Positions 47,824 through 59,582 of a stretch of 64,000 nt of DNA are shown piece after piece. The DNA comes from Paraspadella gotoi (Eukaryota; Chaetognatha). The notes beneath the pieces were generated by a model. That model had not been told where the DNA came from, did not search any database, and was given only the letters and a program-made list of their open reading frames with translations. The stretch is taken from positions 30,293,656 to 30,357,655 of the forward strand of contig CM119264.1 of assembly GCA_051294375.1 (NCBI GenBank), written 5' to 3'. Position 1 is the stretch's first letter; each line of letters begins with the position of its first letter. Made by a program: the position numbers and the translations under genes.

Positions 47824-48675
47824 AGAGAGAGAGAGATGAACAAGTCCGTCCAAAACATGAAATATTGATGCCCGTGAAACAACAGGCTCTTTGGTGTTTA
47901 AGAATTAACTTCGTTGATAATATAAATACGAGCTAAAAATATAAAAGTTTAATATTTTTTCCATTTTCTCCCTGGAGAGAAATTACAATGTTTTTTTCCT
48001 TTTGCAAAAAAAAAAGAAAAGAAAAAAAAACGAAGTACGCGAGATGACGAGAGAGAAACAGGGACGCGGCCGCGTGGAGGAAAAACAAAGAGGCGTCAGA
48101 GGGAGAATAGACCATGAGGGTTGGCACGGATAGGGAAGGGGGGATTTAAATCGATGAACGTTTTATTCAAACGCTAAAATTCAAACGCATTGTTTCTTTG
48201 TCATAATGATATGCAATCACACACAAATACCGAAAAGTTTAGATTATTATAATTCACTGAGAATTGATCGCTGTAATTTAAAATCAGGAATAAATCGCCG
48301 CTGTTTTTTTGTTGTTTTTTTGTTTTTTTTAATTTCAACACTAACCTTTTTATTGAACGAGATATGAATATCTGCGAAAATGTCGTCGTGATTTTGTCTT
48401 CGAATAATCGGTTTATTGAACAATTGAGTTATTTATTTCGATTCTAGATTTTTTTTAATTCGGATCCATTTTATTCGATTATAAACAAATGAAATAATCA
48501 AAATAACGAAAACCAAAAAATTGGTTTAGGGATTTGGCATACGGATTTAGTTAGGGATAATGTAAAGAAACGTTAGCGTCAGGAATTAGAGAGTTTTGAG
48601 GAAAATGGGATTTGAAACTATAAAGTAGGTTAGGGGTATGGCGATTACGATAGCGATTTAAAAACTTATTATTTT
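47824..48675. other. AT-rich non-coding stretch
   Basis: Nothing recognised apart from poly-T/A runs. If the adjoining inverted segment is misoriented, this stretch may be the intron that follows the exon at 63.8 kb, read backwards. Confidence 0.4.
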
Positions 48676-49010
48676 TAAAAAATATTAGAGTTTGTTCGTT
48701 AGATTAAAATTTTTGAGTTCCGAGATTAGAAACAAAAATTGTCGCGTTTCGAAGATAGCGCCGATATTTGTAGAGTTGGTTAGTCTCCATCCAACCCACT
48801 CGTCACTTACCCTCTAAATGCACCGAACCCAAAAACTTACCCCTTTGCCCACCATAGGATTGGCCTTTATGGGTGCAACGCAGTCTTCGATTCGTTCTGT
48901 TCTTCCTCTTTTCTCCTTTTCCTCGTTCCTCCTTTCCTTCCTCTCTCCTCTCCTCTCTCCTCCTCCTCTCTCTCTCCTCTCCTCTCTCACGTCAGCTTAG
49001 TGTGCACTCG
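48676..49010 (-). pseudogene. Inverted, damaged copy of the 63.54-63.84 kb Ig exon and its donor
   Basis: Read on the - strand this segment is the reverse complement of 63,610-64,000: the purine-rich part of the exon (48,890-49,000), the ANPMVGKG-coding end (48,841-48,885), its GGG|GTAAG donor, and about 160 bp of following intron. Several indels break the frame, one of them just before the KANPM codons. It is either an inverted duplication or, more likely, a misoriented extension next to the 25-N gap at 49,218-49,242. Confidence 0.6.
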
Positions 49011-49242
49011 CTCGCGTCTACCCGCGCCGGATCCGCGCTCAGCGCTAGTTGTCCTCACCGTAACCAAGGACGTACTACGCATCCTCTCCATCGCGCTCTC
49101 TCTCTCATCTCTCTCATTCTCTCTCTTGTTTGTTTTGGCGAGGGGTTTGCGGTAATTCGACGGCAGTTGTCAGCAAGCGCGGATGAAATGTTTTGCTCAC
49201 CTGACGGCGGTTCGCAANNNNNNNNNNNNNNNNNNNNNNNNN

Positions 49243-49273
<31 letters not shown>

Positions 49274-49400
49274 AGCGGCAGGTTGGGGGGCGGGAGAAAA
49301 GAGGCGAGCGCCGTCTGCCGTCTAATGAGAAAAACGCTTGGCGCTTCCGCCAGCTGCTTGTCTCGAAAATGCTTGATTAAAGGCTCGCTTTGGGGAAGCT
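49011..49400. other. CpG-rich segment with (CGG)n beside a 25-N gap
   Basis: The segment is unusually GC-rich for the window, with (CGG)n at 49,243-49,275 directly after the gap. It could be a CpG-island-like promoter or 5' exon, but no start codon context or splice donor was found that I would defend. Confidence 0.3.
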
Positions 49401-49599
49401 TTCCTTAGCGGGTCTGGCGGAGAGAGAGAGCGTACGTGATCCAGGGGAGAGAGAGAGAGAGAAAAAGGAAGAGAGAAGATTTCACAAATTCTGTGAGAAT
49501 CTGTTAATTTTTTCTTTTTATCTTGAGAATCAAATTTGGTGAAAAACTAAAAAATTGAATCGAAAAAAAAAATTGAGAATGAAAATCTCGGCTGAGTTT

Positions 49600-50079
49600 T
49601 ATTTATGTTCGTTATAGATAACTAATTAATCAAAAGTGTTTTAATATCATTTAAATATTTTACGTACTTTCTGAATGATTGTCGTTATTCTGATTATTTA
49701 GGCGGTAATCAATTAACTTTATCATTACCGTCGTCGTCGTCATCGTCGTCGTCGTCATCGTCATTAAAGTCGACATCATTTCTGTCGTTATCGTCGTCGT
49801 CATCTTCTTCCACCACCAGGTCTTGTCACATCATCGTCATTGACATCGTCGTCGTCATCATCGTCGTCATCTTCTTCCACCTGGTCTTGTCACGTCGTCA
49901 TCATCGCATCGTCTGGTCTTGTCACGGGCGCCAAAAAAATATTTTCCCAACCGAATTTTCATTTAAAATTTCGTCCACGAAAAAATTCATTTTTCTTGAG
50001 ATTTCAATTTGGAAATAAACTTTCAACGTTTTTAATTTGATGAGATTAGTGGTTTTGATGAGAGAGAGAGAGAAGAGAG

Positions 50080-50140
<61 letters not shown>

Positions 50141-50650
50141 GAAAGGGAGAAAGTAAGAGAGGAAGTAAGGAGAAAGAGAGGAAGAGGGAAAAACAAAAAA
50201 AATAAACGCCGAACTGTAAATTAGGCATTGCATTGCATGACTGGAGATAGCTGTGCTAAATAGTGATAGTAATTCGTCTAATCTAATTATGAAATAAATA
50301 TTTACTGAGGAAAAAAAGGCTACTCTAAATTCACTTCTGACCAAGTCGCTACAGACGTACAGATAGCTATTAACGTGAAAGAGATTAAGAGATAACTGAA
50401 CTGCGCTGCTGCCATGCGGCTTTCCTGATGCTTATGCTGCTTGCTGCTGCTGCTGCTGCCTCTGTGCCGATGCCTCCTGCTTGACTGCGGCTGCTGCTGC
50501 CGTCAAGTCCGGGAGAAAAGAGGCGCATCGCACGATCCAACTGAAAAAAAAAACGTATTTCCGCCATTCATGGAAGAAAGCGGCGCCACCGGCGTGAAAA
50601 AAAGAGAAGCCCGGCTCAGATCGAGAGAGAGAGAGAGAGATCAGAGAGAG

Positions 50651-50715
<65 letters not shown>

Positions 50716-50760
50716 TAGAAGAAGAGAGAGAGAGACGGGCGCGCGGCACTATGAGCGAGC
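49600..50760. repeat. Microsatellite cluster: (GTC)n, (GA)n, (CTG)n, (GA)n
   Basis: Degenerate (GTC/ATC)n occupies about 49,728-49,920, (GA)n 50,058-50,180, (CTG)n 50,430-50,505 and (GA)n 50,622-50,735. The whole series recurs at 59,640-60,860. The (CTG)n part yields poly-Leu/Ala/Gln frames that change with frame, so I do not call it coding. Confidence 0.8.
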
Positions 50761-51982
50761 AGTGAACGTTAAAATCGGAAAAATTATATAAATAGACATA
50801 TTTGATACTTAACGCAGAAGTAATTCTGAAAACTTTAGAGAGGTTTTCTTCTCAATAACAATATTAATATTTCCAAAAAGCGACAAAAAATGTAATATTT
50901 TATTTTTTTACGATTTCCTAAGAATAACCCGAACGCTACGCATTTTTTTTTTATCATGTTTTAATTTTTTTTCCTCTCAAAAATACGGTAAAAACAAAAG
51001 TTTAAAGAGCAATTTGATCCAATCAGTTAAGCGAGGAAGTTTAATAGTACTAACGTGTTTTTAACTACTAATTTTTGAAAAAAGATGGAGGTATCAAAAT
51101 AGAGATTAAGTAAAATTATAAATTGAAGTTCACACAAGATATGTTTTTTTTTTGGCATTTTCGTTCTTTTAAAGAAAACGTTTGTTAGGTTCAATCCATT
51201 TATTAAATTTATTACATCAAAAAGTTTAACAAGATTTAATGTAACTCAATCTAACATGTAAAATAACAAAGCATAGAAGATTCTTTACAGAGAATTCGCC
51301 TCACTGAGTGTAAAACAATATAATGTATAACAATATAATGTCAAATATGTGACAAATTGTAATCAAATATTTCACTCTTAAATGTAAATTTTAATGAATA
51401 TTTTTTACACCATCAATTCTTTTGAAGTCCAATATTCATGATTACTTATGTTTTTTTTTCTCTCTATCTCTGCTGTCTCTGTTCTTTTATATCAAGTTTC
51501 GTTGTGTTTTTCAGATTTGGAGAAAAACATAATTATTTGTTTTTGTCAAACGAATTGTAATTTGAATATTAAGACAAGTTTCGACTCCTGAGTCTTCCAT
51601 CTTCAATCAAATTATTTTTTATTTTAAAAAAATTACTAAGCGTCTTTGTCATGAAGACACATTTCAAATTGGTTTTTTTACCACTTCAAAAATCGCAGTT
51701 AAAAAAATAATTTACTTAGTAAAATGGTTCTTATCGAAGTGTTAAAAAAAAAATTAATTTGATAATCATTTTGACAATTATCATTTTGCGGATCGTTTGC
51801 GGATGAAATCGCCAGAACACATCAAGTGCGTTATAATATCAGATCATTTATATTTAAGTTAGAATGTAGTGGATTTCCCCATGATTCCCTATATATTCTA
51901 AAGCTAGTTTTTCAAAAACTCAGATACAGTAAAACAGTTTTCAGACAAAATTTGTATTTAATCCATACTAGGTATCCAGTTG
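50761..51982. other. AT-rich non-coding sequence, present twice
   Basis: This unique sequence is found again at 60,860-62,050 with frequent one-base differences. Both copies carry the ordered landmarks 'aacccgaacgctacg', 'gatccaatcagttaagcgag', 'catgattccctatatattc' and 'ccatactaggtatccagt'. No gene was seen in either copy. Confidence 0.6.
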
Positions 51983-51990
51983 GTTTATCA

Positions 51991-52400
51991 GTTTAAGTCT
52001 CTCCGAGAGGCGTGGGTTCGAATCCCACCGCTGCCAACCGCTTACATTTAAAGTAAGTAGACAGACGATTTTCAATATGAAACCAAGTGGAATTTCATTC
52101 TCAGAATAGATGCATGAAGACAGTGTCAATCTTTCAGACAGAGTGAATCAAAAGCAGAAACAGAGGCTATTTAAAATGGGCAAGTGGAACGAAAGCCAGT
52201 TTTCCTCTTCCGGGAATCCTCCTTCCTCTTCTGGAACCATTCTTTTCCTCTTCCGGAAACTATTGTTCCTTTTCTGAGATTTGGCTTCCAAAATCCCATT
52301 CGAATGCAATTCCCAGAAATCTTCTTCCTCTTGCCGGAATCCTCTTCCTTAATCCTCTTGTTCTCTGTTTCCGCGTTTTATTCATCTGTGATGTTTATCA
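51991..52400 (+). mobile_element. SINE-like insertion headed by a tRNA-Leu 3' half, with 8-bp target duplication
   Basis: GTTTATCA at 51,983-51,990 is repeated at 52,393-52,400. In the second copy of this locus (62,050-62,070) the flanks join directly with a single GTTTATCA, so the 410 bp here are a precise insertion. The insert begins with the tRNA-Leu-derived part (51,991-52,036). Its body is rich in 'cctcttccgg' motifs. There is no poly-A tail. Known SINEs begin with the 5' half of a tRNA, so a 3'-half head is unusual and may mean 5' truncation or a different mechanism. Confidence 0.65.
51992..52036 (+). pseudogene. tRNA-Leu 3' half (variable arm, T arm, acceptor 3' strand)
   Basis: The sequence has a class-II long variable arm (TCTCTCCGAGAGGCG), a perfect T stem-loop GTGGG-TTCGAAT-CCCAC, then CGCTGCCA, the 3' acceptor strand and discriminator base of animal tRNA-Leu of the AAG/UAG type. 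The D arm, the 5' acceptor strand and most of the anticodon arm are missing, so it is not a functional tRNA gene. The B-box of an RNA polymerase III promoter lies within GGTTCGAAT; the A-box is absent. Confidence 0.8.
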
Positions 52401-52572
52401 AGATTTAAAAAAAAAAAGTAAATTCATCAAGCATGAAAGTTCCTGGAATATAGCTCTACAAAGTGAGTCTGAAATAGAGAAAAGCCTTAATATCTCCTAA
52501 AGAAATGATTTTTGACAACTGATATTGCTTGAGAGGTTTCCGATGATAGTCACTTATTAATTAAAAAGCATA

Positions 52573-54967
52573 TATGACACAATGAAAAATTAAGCGTGGC
52601 GAAACGGTCTCGTGCTGATTTTATCCCTTTAAAATTGTTTTCTGAGCCAAATTAATTGATCATTACTTTTGGTAATATGTGCGAATTACACTAAACTGGA
52701 ACATTACTGTATCTGACCATAACCCTTGACCATCAACAAAAAAGCACTATACTAGATGCAAAATAGTAAAAAGATGAAGCAATATAGCTCGAAACGCTTA
52801 ACAAAATTTAAGACCATTGCTTTTGAGTAAAATGCAAAAATATTAATTTATTAAAACAAACTTTAAAAGACCGGATGAACTTATATAGTTAACCGAGGGA
52901 CCAAAATGAATATTTTTTACCCATCTCATTTCCCTCAATTTGTATATGAAATCTTTGTTTGGACAATAGTTAATTCAATTCAAATAATAATATGACAAAT
53001 TCCATTTTTAATTTTCTTTATGAATGGGAAGTTTCTCATCTGCTTACTCACCTTGTGTCTAATTAATTTAATATTTTTAAAGGTATTTTTAAAAACTTAA
53101 TCACTAATTACTCGATATTTTTCGAACATTTTTTTTAATGTCTTTTCAAACAAAAACAACATCATGAAAATTGATTAATTAATAAAGAACAAATTGGATT
53201 GAATGATGTTTGGAAAATAGAAATATTTTGAAACTTTGAGAATAATGGAATATGAGTCAGGGAAGAAATCGTTTCGCAGATGTCTAATAACAAATCAGCC
53301 TCTTAGCCGTTTTGATTTTTCTAGAGGCTGATTTTTTTATTTTTTTGGATATTTTGATTTTTCATGCAAAACCATTATTCTCAATGAGCATAGGTTCGGG
53401 CACAAAATTTTTTATCCAACAATTGAAAAAATTTCAACTTTCTCTAAATTAGGCTTTTTGGGGAAATAAATAAATAAAGTTTTTATACGAATGGGTACTC
53501 TGAACAGTGATATGATCTCTAAATGACAGATAAAATTTTCTTCAAAGTTTAGTATTTTGAAATTTAAGTATTGTACCAATAGAAATAAGTGAGATACTCC
53601 CGCTTTGCCAAATTTTTATTTATTTAACGGAAAGAATATTGTACTGCGTAATTTAAAAAAGTTATTTTTTCTAAATAACTTCTGAAAGAAAAGAGGGTAG
53701 GCAAGGTGGATGTGGTATCAAAATTAGCCCTAATCAATGGGACACCTTTCTAAAAAAGAGTTTATTAATTAAATCAAAATCTTTACACAGCTTTTGTTTT
53801 AATCAGAGTTAAAAAGTATATAGACAGTTTTTTTTGCTTTAAAAATTTCAATAAGGCATATGAAATTTTTTGCTTTTTCTTCTTGTAATTGTGGAAAAAG
53901 GAAAAAGACTGAATACATTGTTGTTTATTATTAAATTTTATTACTTATATCCATAAATTGCTTATATTATTTCAGTTAAAAGGTAAAAGAAAGCAACAAA
54001 TTTTATGTGTAGCTTGATAAAAATGTATTTTTAATATTAAAAAATGATAAATACAATGTTTTCAGCTTGATATAGAACAGTCCTGGAGCATCTACTTCAT
54101 GTGCTGTGAAAAGGAGAGAATCGTCATTTTTCATTAGATCGTTTAGCTGGCAAACTAAAAATGCTTGACAAACTGGCTTTGTTTATCGAATAATAAAGTT
54201 TGTAAAAAATTATAAGCTGGTACATATTTGACAAGCAAACATCTTGTGTTAAATTTGTATTAATAATTTTTTTTTATAAATATAAGCAGGAATTTAATAT
54301 TATTATTTATCATGCCATTTTACAATTAAGAAAAAATATTTCTCGTAATAGCCCATTGGAAGGGTTTCATTGACTGACTTATGATGGAGAATTTTTTAGA
54401 TTTCTTTACTGCCACCCATTTTTAAGAGATTAAAAGGTCATGGTTATCATGTCAAAAGTCCAAATTAATCTGTACCCTTTCCTGCAACCGCATTTTCAAA
54501 TTTTTCTTTTTTTCCCTTTCAAAATGTATTAATAAAAAAAATTATTTGAGAGAACAATACAGCGTGGAGGATGCCATTGGTAAGCTTAGTTACCCTCCAC
54601 TGTCCGATCTCGAATTTTTTAAGATGAGCGTTTTTTTTTCCATCTATTTGAGACATAACAACTAACATATTCAGTACTAGATTCATTTTTTTATTATTTT
54701 TTTTTTATTAACATTCTAATGAAATAAAATATGAAATAGTAACTTTTATAAAAATATTGTATCATCTTTCCAACTCCTATATTCCAGGTCATATCTAAAA
54801 ACAAAAAGATTTTGGCATTGATGGATCTTGGATATCAAATCATATGAAACTATAACGTTCTCAAAAAGGATAAAAGGAAATTAGATAATAATATTGAAAC
54901 AGTTTGTGGCAATTTTTTTACTATGGCACGGAAGCAGTAACGTTACGCAATTTTTCATTGTGTCATA
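52573..54967. mobile_element. 2.4-kb element with perfect terminal inverted repeats at a TA target
   Basis: TATGACACAATGAAAAATT (52,573-52,591) is matched exactly, inverted, at 54,949-54,967. Each end is flanked by TA, and imperfect similarity continues a further 25 bp inward. In the second copy of the locus the outer flanks are joined (62,220-62,265) without the element. TA targets are typical of Tc1/mariner-like and some other cut-and-paste families, but the interior has no open frame long enough for a transposase and no motif that I recognise. The part 53,690-54,620 is related, reversed, to the centre of the 29.0-31.8 kb element. A short hairpin (AATCAGCCTCT with AGAGGCTGATT) is at about 53,295-53,330. 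It is probably non-autonomous. Confidence 0.7.
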
Positions 54968-55857
54968 TATTTTTTGTAAGATGAACTAACCTTATTTCCG
55001 ATAAAAAAAATTATTTCTGATGATGTGCGCGGTAAAAGTACGAAGAGAGGAAAACTCGCTCTGCCCTCCAAAAATTCAAATGCGACATTTGAGTATTTTG
55101 CAATCTCGGGTTGGAATTTTTTTTGTTTTAATGTTGTTTGTTTTTAATGATTTCTTATAGAAACAAAAAAAAAAAAAAAAAAAAAAAAAACAGAATGTTC
55201 GCTAACTGAAACGCGATGGAAATATTTTTTCTCCGTTTATTCGAATTTGTTGTGAGATAGTACGCTACTCAAACTAGAATAGGAACGTACTCAAGCTTGA
55301 ACAGTACGTACTAACAAGCTAGATATGGATTGCCAATAACTAATTACGTAACATGTATTTCTGAACTACGTCTAAAATATATTATCAAATTAATTTTTAC
55401 TTTCAAAATAGGAGCCTAGAATTCAGAATTCGATTCGTGCAATTGGCTCTTTAATTCTCATTCTGCATATAGGAAGTGTCAGAGAAATGTTAATATTTTT
55501 GAGAAAAATTAATCCCGCCTCCGGAATTAGTAGGAATAAAAATAATATTATTCATCGAATATAATATCTAAATAATATTAATATATGACGTATAATTTTA
55601 AAAAAGTAAAACACATGTATTAATAAACATTAAGAATTTACTAAAAAAGTAAGAAAAAACAATATGACAGATCACGGATAAATTATAAAGACGGAGAAAA
55701 TGGTTTGATGTTAGGGTTTTTCCAAGAAGAATATATATAGAACTAACTGGCATTATATTCCATTATGAATTTTTTTTATTTTATTTTTGCTATATTTTAG
55801 GCTGAGATTGAACTCGATTCAATTTTTTCTTGGACCAATCGATAGCTCTTTAAAAAG
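54968..55857. other. AT-rich host sequence between two insertions
   Basis: It matches 62,240-63,060 of the second copy. It contains poly-A at about 55,167-55,190 and a short tandem 'cgtactcaagct' repeat at about 55,258-55,320. No gene seen. Confidence 0.6.
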
Positions 55858-58800
55858 AAGCTACCAGTACGCGGGAACGGCTAGAAATGTCCGTAAGTCT
55901 GTACATGTAATAACTTTTCCATTTATAGGATAAATGGCTTTTAGGAATTTTTATAGAAGTTGTCTGGATGTCCTGGCTATTGCCCATTTTAAAGCAATTT
56001 TTCAAATAATAATCCTAAACGCTCTAAAATTGGGTCAAAATTTTTTGTTAAAAACTTGGCATAGCTCTTAATATATTTTGAATTTTTTCTTAAAATTTTG
56101 CTAACATTGTACTCAAGAGGGTTTTGTAAACTTCTGTAGAATATTGTTTACTAATAGAAAAATTTTTTGTGCATTTTTTATTTAGTGCTGATATTCTTTT
56201 GATGGGTGCATTTTTTCAATGATGCATAACTTCCTTATATTTTTTTTTTTTTTTTTTTTTGTGAATATTATGTTTTAAATTTTAAGTAAAAGTGGGACCT
56301 TGGGTAGTCCTGCATTGCATATAAAGTTTCAGTCATTTTAAAAAAACTTTGGCAGCAGGCCAAAATTTTTTGTTACAAAAATTCAATTGTCAATCCTGCT
56401 AAAAAAATATTAATAGCAAATTATTGTTAATTCTTTGCCTATAAATCAGTTAAAACATATTCAAATAAACGATAAAGCAAAAAATTTTTCTCAACATTTT
56501 AAAAACTCACTTTGCATATTGTTGCATTTTATAATTTTTCAATTTTTTACCTAAAAGTAATCCATTTTTTTTAAAATTTTTGGTTTTGAAACCGAATAGT
56601 ATATCCAATCAAACGCTTTACAAATATACACCATCAAACTATTTTTAATAAATTTTAAATATTTAATATTTTTTAAATATTATTAAAAATTAACATTTTA
56701 ATAAGCATTCTGCTAACTTTTTCAATGTGGGCATCATTAAAAAAGAAGGGCAACTCGATGGGGATTCTAAATATATAATTTTTTTTAAACGCAAATTTAA
56801 TGTCCCCAAAGCTGAGATAATTCTTTATCAAAGTGGTCAAAAATTAAAAAAAACACTATGTTTAAACGCTTTTAAAAAATGCGGCGTAATGATAGCTTTG
56901 TTTCAATACTTGGCAATTAGGTCAAGAATTGTTCGCATATTTTGTGGTAAGTTACATGTCCAGGGAATAAAAGAAATATTATAGTAGATTCTCTCAATCG
57001 ATTTTTAATTTGCAGAAAATTTTACTTCCTTTTTTACCAATTTTTACCGTCGCGTGAAGCGTTTTTTCCGATTACAAACAAAATAAATTTTGAAGAAATA
57101 CAGAAATTAATAGTACCAATAGTTTGGTGTTATGTTTCAAATAAATGGGAAAAAAATCTCGTTTAAAAATTTTATCTGGAACAAGGGGTAACTAAAGGCT
57201 TACTAATGGCATCCGTTCCAAGCCAATCGTTCTTTCAAAATAATTTTTTTTTATTTAATAGCATTTGAAAGGGAAAAAAAGAAAATTCGGATGCAAGTGG
57301 CATGAAAGGTACAAATAATTGGGACATTGTGACTTGAACAATCATGTCCCTTCTTATGTCTTGGGTAATGAGGGGCAGTAAATAAAACCTAAAAAAATTT
57401 TAATCAATTAAGTCAATCAATCAAACCCTTTCAAATAGGTTGTTCTGCGAAATTTTTAGGGGAGAAAAAAAATCTTTTTAGTGAATGAAAAAAAAATTTC
57501 GCGGAACAGTCCTATTTGAAAGGGTTGATTGACTGACTTAATGAATTGATTTTTTGGGTTTATTTACTGCACCCTTCCCCAAGACATAAAAGGTCATGAT
57601 TATCAAGTCACCGAATGTCCAGATTATTCTGTAAAGCCTTCAATGCCACCAGCATTGCCGACTTTTCTTTTTTTTCCCTTCAAATGTATATAATAAAAAA
57701 AATTAATTTGAAAGAAACGATTGGCATGGAACGATGCCATTGGTAAGTCTTAGTTACCACTGTTCCCAGATCAAATTTTTAAACGAGGTTTTTTTTGCCT
57801 TCTATTTCAAAAACATAACACCAAACTATTGGTACTTAAAAATTTCTTATTTTTCAATTTCTATTTTGTGTAATCCAGAGAAACATTTAGCGTACTCTAA
57901 TAAACTTGGTAAAAAAGGTAAAAGTTCTGCCCAAATTTAAAAAATCGATTGAGGAATTCTACTATAATATTTCTTTATTCCGCTGGACAGTCCACAACCC
58001 AAAATATGAACAATTCTTGACCTTAAATTGCCAAGTATTGAAAGCAAAGCTATCATAGCGCGCATTTTTTATAAAAAGGTTTAAAAAAAGTAGTGTTTTT
58101 TTAATTTTTGACGGCAACTTTTGAAAAGAATTTCTCAGCCTTTGGGCCATTAAAATTTGGTAAAAAAAATTATATATTTAGAATGCCTCGGTTGCCCTCT
58201 TTTCAATGATGCCCACATTGAAAAAGTTAGCAAGAATGCTTATTAAAATTATAAATTTTTATAATAATTTAAAAATATTAAAACAATATTTAAAATTTTA
58301 TGTAAAAATTAGGTTTGATGTGTAATATTTGATAAAGTTTGAATGATATACTAATCGTCAAACGCAAAAATTTTAAAAAAATGGAATTACTTTTTAGGTA
58401 AAAAAAAATTGGAAAAAATTGATAAATGCACAATATGCATAATGATTGTTTAAAAATGTTTGAGAAAAAATTTTTTTGCTTTAGGGTTATTTTGAAAGAT
58501 GTTTTAACTGATTTATAGGCAAAGAATACAATATTTGGCATTAATATTTTTAGCAAGGATTGACAATTGAATTTTGTAAAAAAATTTTGGCCTGTGCCAA
58601 AAGTTTTTTTTAAAATGACTGAAATTTATATGCAAATGCAGGACTTACCCAAGGCCCACTTATTACTAAAATTTAAAACCATAATATTCACAAATAAGGA
58701 AAGTTATGCATGCATTGAAAAAAATGACCCATCAAAAATATCAGGCACTGATAAAAATGGCAAAAAATTTTTTTATAAGTAACAATATTTCTACAGAAGT

Positions 58801-59060
58801 TTACAACCCTCTTGAGTACAAGTTAGCAAAATTTTAAGAAAAAATTTCAAAATATATTAGAGCTATGCACAGTTTTTAAACACAGGAAAAATTTTGACCC
58901 AATTTTTTAAGAGGTTTAGGATTAATTTATTGACAAAATTGCTAAAATGGGCAATAGCCAGACATCCAGACACTTCCTAAAAATCTAAAGCCATTTATCC
59001 TATAAATGGAAAAAGTTATTACATGTACAGACTTACGAGACGATTCTAGTTCCGGTAGCT
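55858..59060. mobile_element. 3.2-kb near-complete palindrome inserted in one haplotype
   Basis: The left half (55,858-57,460) is repeated inverted in the right half (57,490-59,060), with the centre near 57,475. Examples are 'tacatgtaataactttt', 'ggataaatgg' and 'gctattgcccatttta' at 55,905-56,000 against their complements at 58,965-59,035, and 'gaaagggttgattgactgactt' near 57,520 against its complement near 57,410. The halves differ by scattered substitutions and indels. The ends are AGCTACC.../...GGTAGCT. The second copy of the locus has an empty site (TTAAAAGAGCTATACTTTTC at 63,053-63,072). The 85-codon frame at 56,727-56,984 is not preserved in the other arm, so it is probably not a gene. 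It is a foldback-type element by structure; the family is unknown. Confidence 0.7.
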
Positions 59061-59548
59061 GTATATACTTTTCATATATTATTTCTCAAATTTAAAAAAA
59101 GAAATAGTGGGTGTATTTAAAGGCTACACTAGTGTCTTCTTTTTTTTGCGGCCGCAGTGCATATATACATATGATATAATAACGCCAAAATATTAGGGCA
59201 AATAAACTCTCAAAATAAAAAAAGGCCTTTCATGTTTTTTTCCCGCCAAAAGTTATTGTTGTCGTTGTTTCCCTTCAAGTCTGTCTGTCCGTTCTGTCTC
59301 TTTCGTCTGTCAGGGAAATAATGTTTTAACTTCCTCTTACTAAAAAATATATTCGCGTCGTTGAGGGGAAACGAATTTTCAAACAAAAATGTAAAAGTTT
59401 TTTTTTTTTGCAATTCTTTAGCAAAAAAAAAAGGGAAAGATATATCTTCTCTTTTTGCCTAACGGGTTTTTCTTTCTTTTATTGTTCTAATCTCTCATAT
59501 TTTTTCCACGCTCTCACTCTCTCTCTCCTCTCCCTCTTTCTTCCGTAG
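59061..59548. other. Intron end before the 59.55/63.54 kb exon
   Basis: It matches 63,065-63,540 of the second copy and ends in a polypyrimidine tract followed by TTCTTCCGTAG, a good 3' splice site. No other feature seen. Confidence 0.55.
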
Positions 59549-59557
59549 GCGAAGAGG
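59549..59557 (+). CDS. First bases of the Ig exon, cut off by a 25-N gap
   Basis: After CCGTAG the first 9 bases (GCGAAGAGG) equal the start of the exon at 63,541 and then run into the gap 59,558-59,582. It is an incomplete duplicate of that exon, not an extra exon. Confidence 0.5.
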
Positions 59558-59582
59558 NNNNNNNNNNNNNNNNNNNNNNNNN
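59558..59582. other. Assembly gap, exactly 25 N
   Basis: A placeholder gap dividing the insertion-bearing copy of the locus from the copy without insertions. Confidence 0.95.

Noticed and set aside
50385-50567. Gln/Ala/Leu-rich open frames over (CTG)n
   Set aside because: The repeat is open in several frames on both strands, and the second copy at 60.5 kb shifts frame. No flanking coding sequence supports it.
56727-56984. 85-codon frame in the palindrome as a possible transposon gene
   Set aside because: The mirrored copy at 57,960-58,210 differs by non-triplet indels, so the frame is not under constraint, and no motif is recognised.
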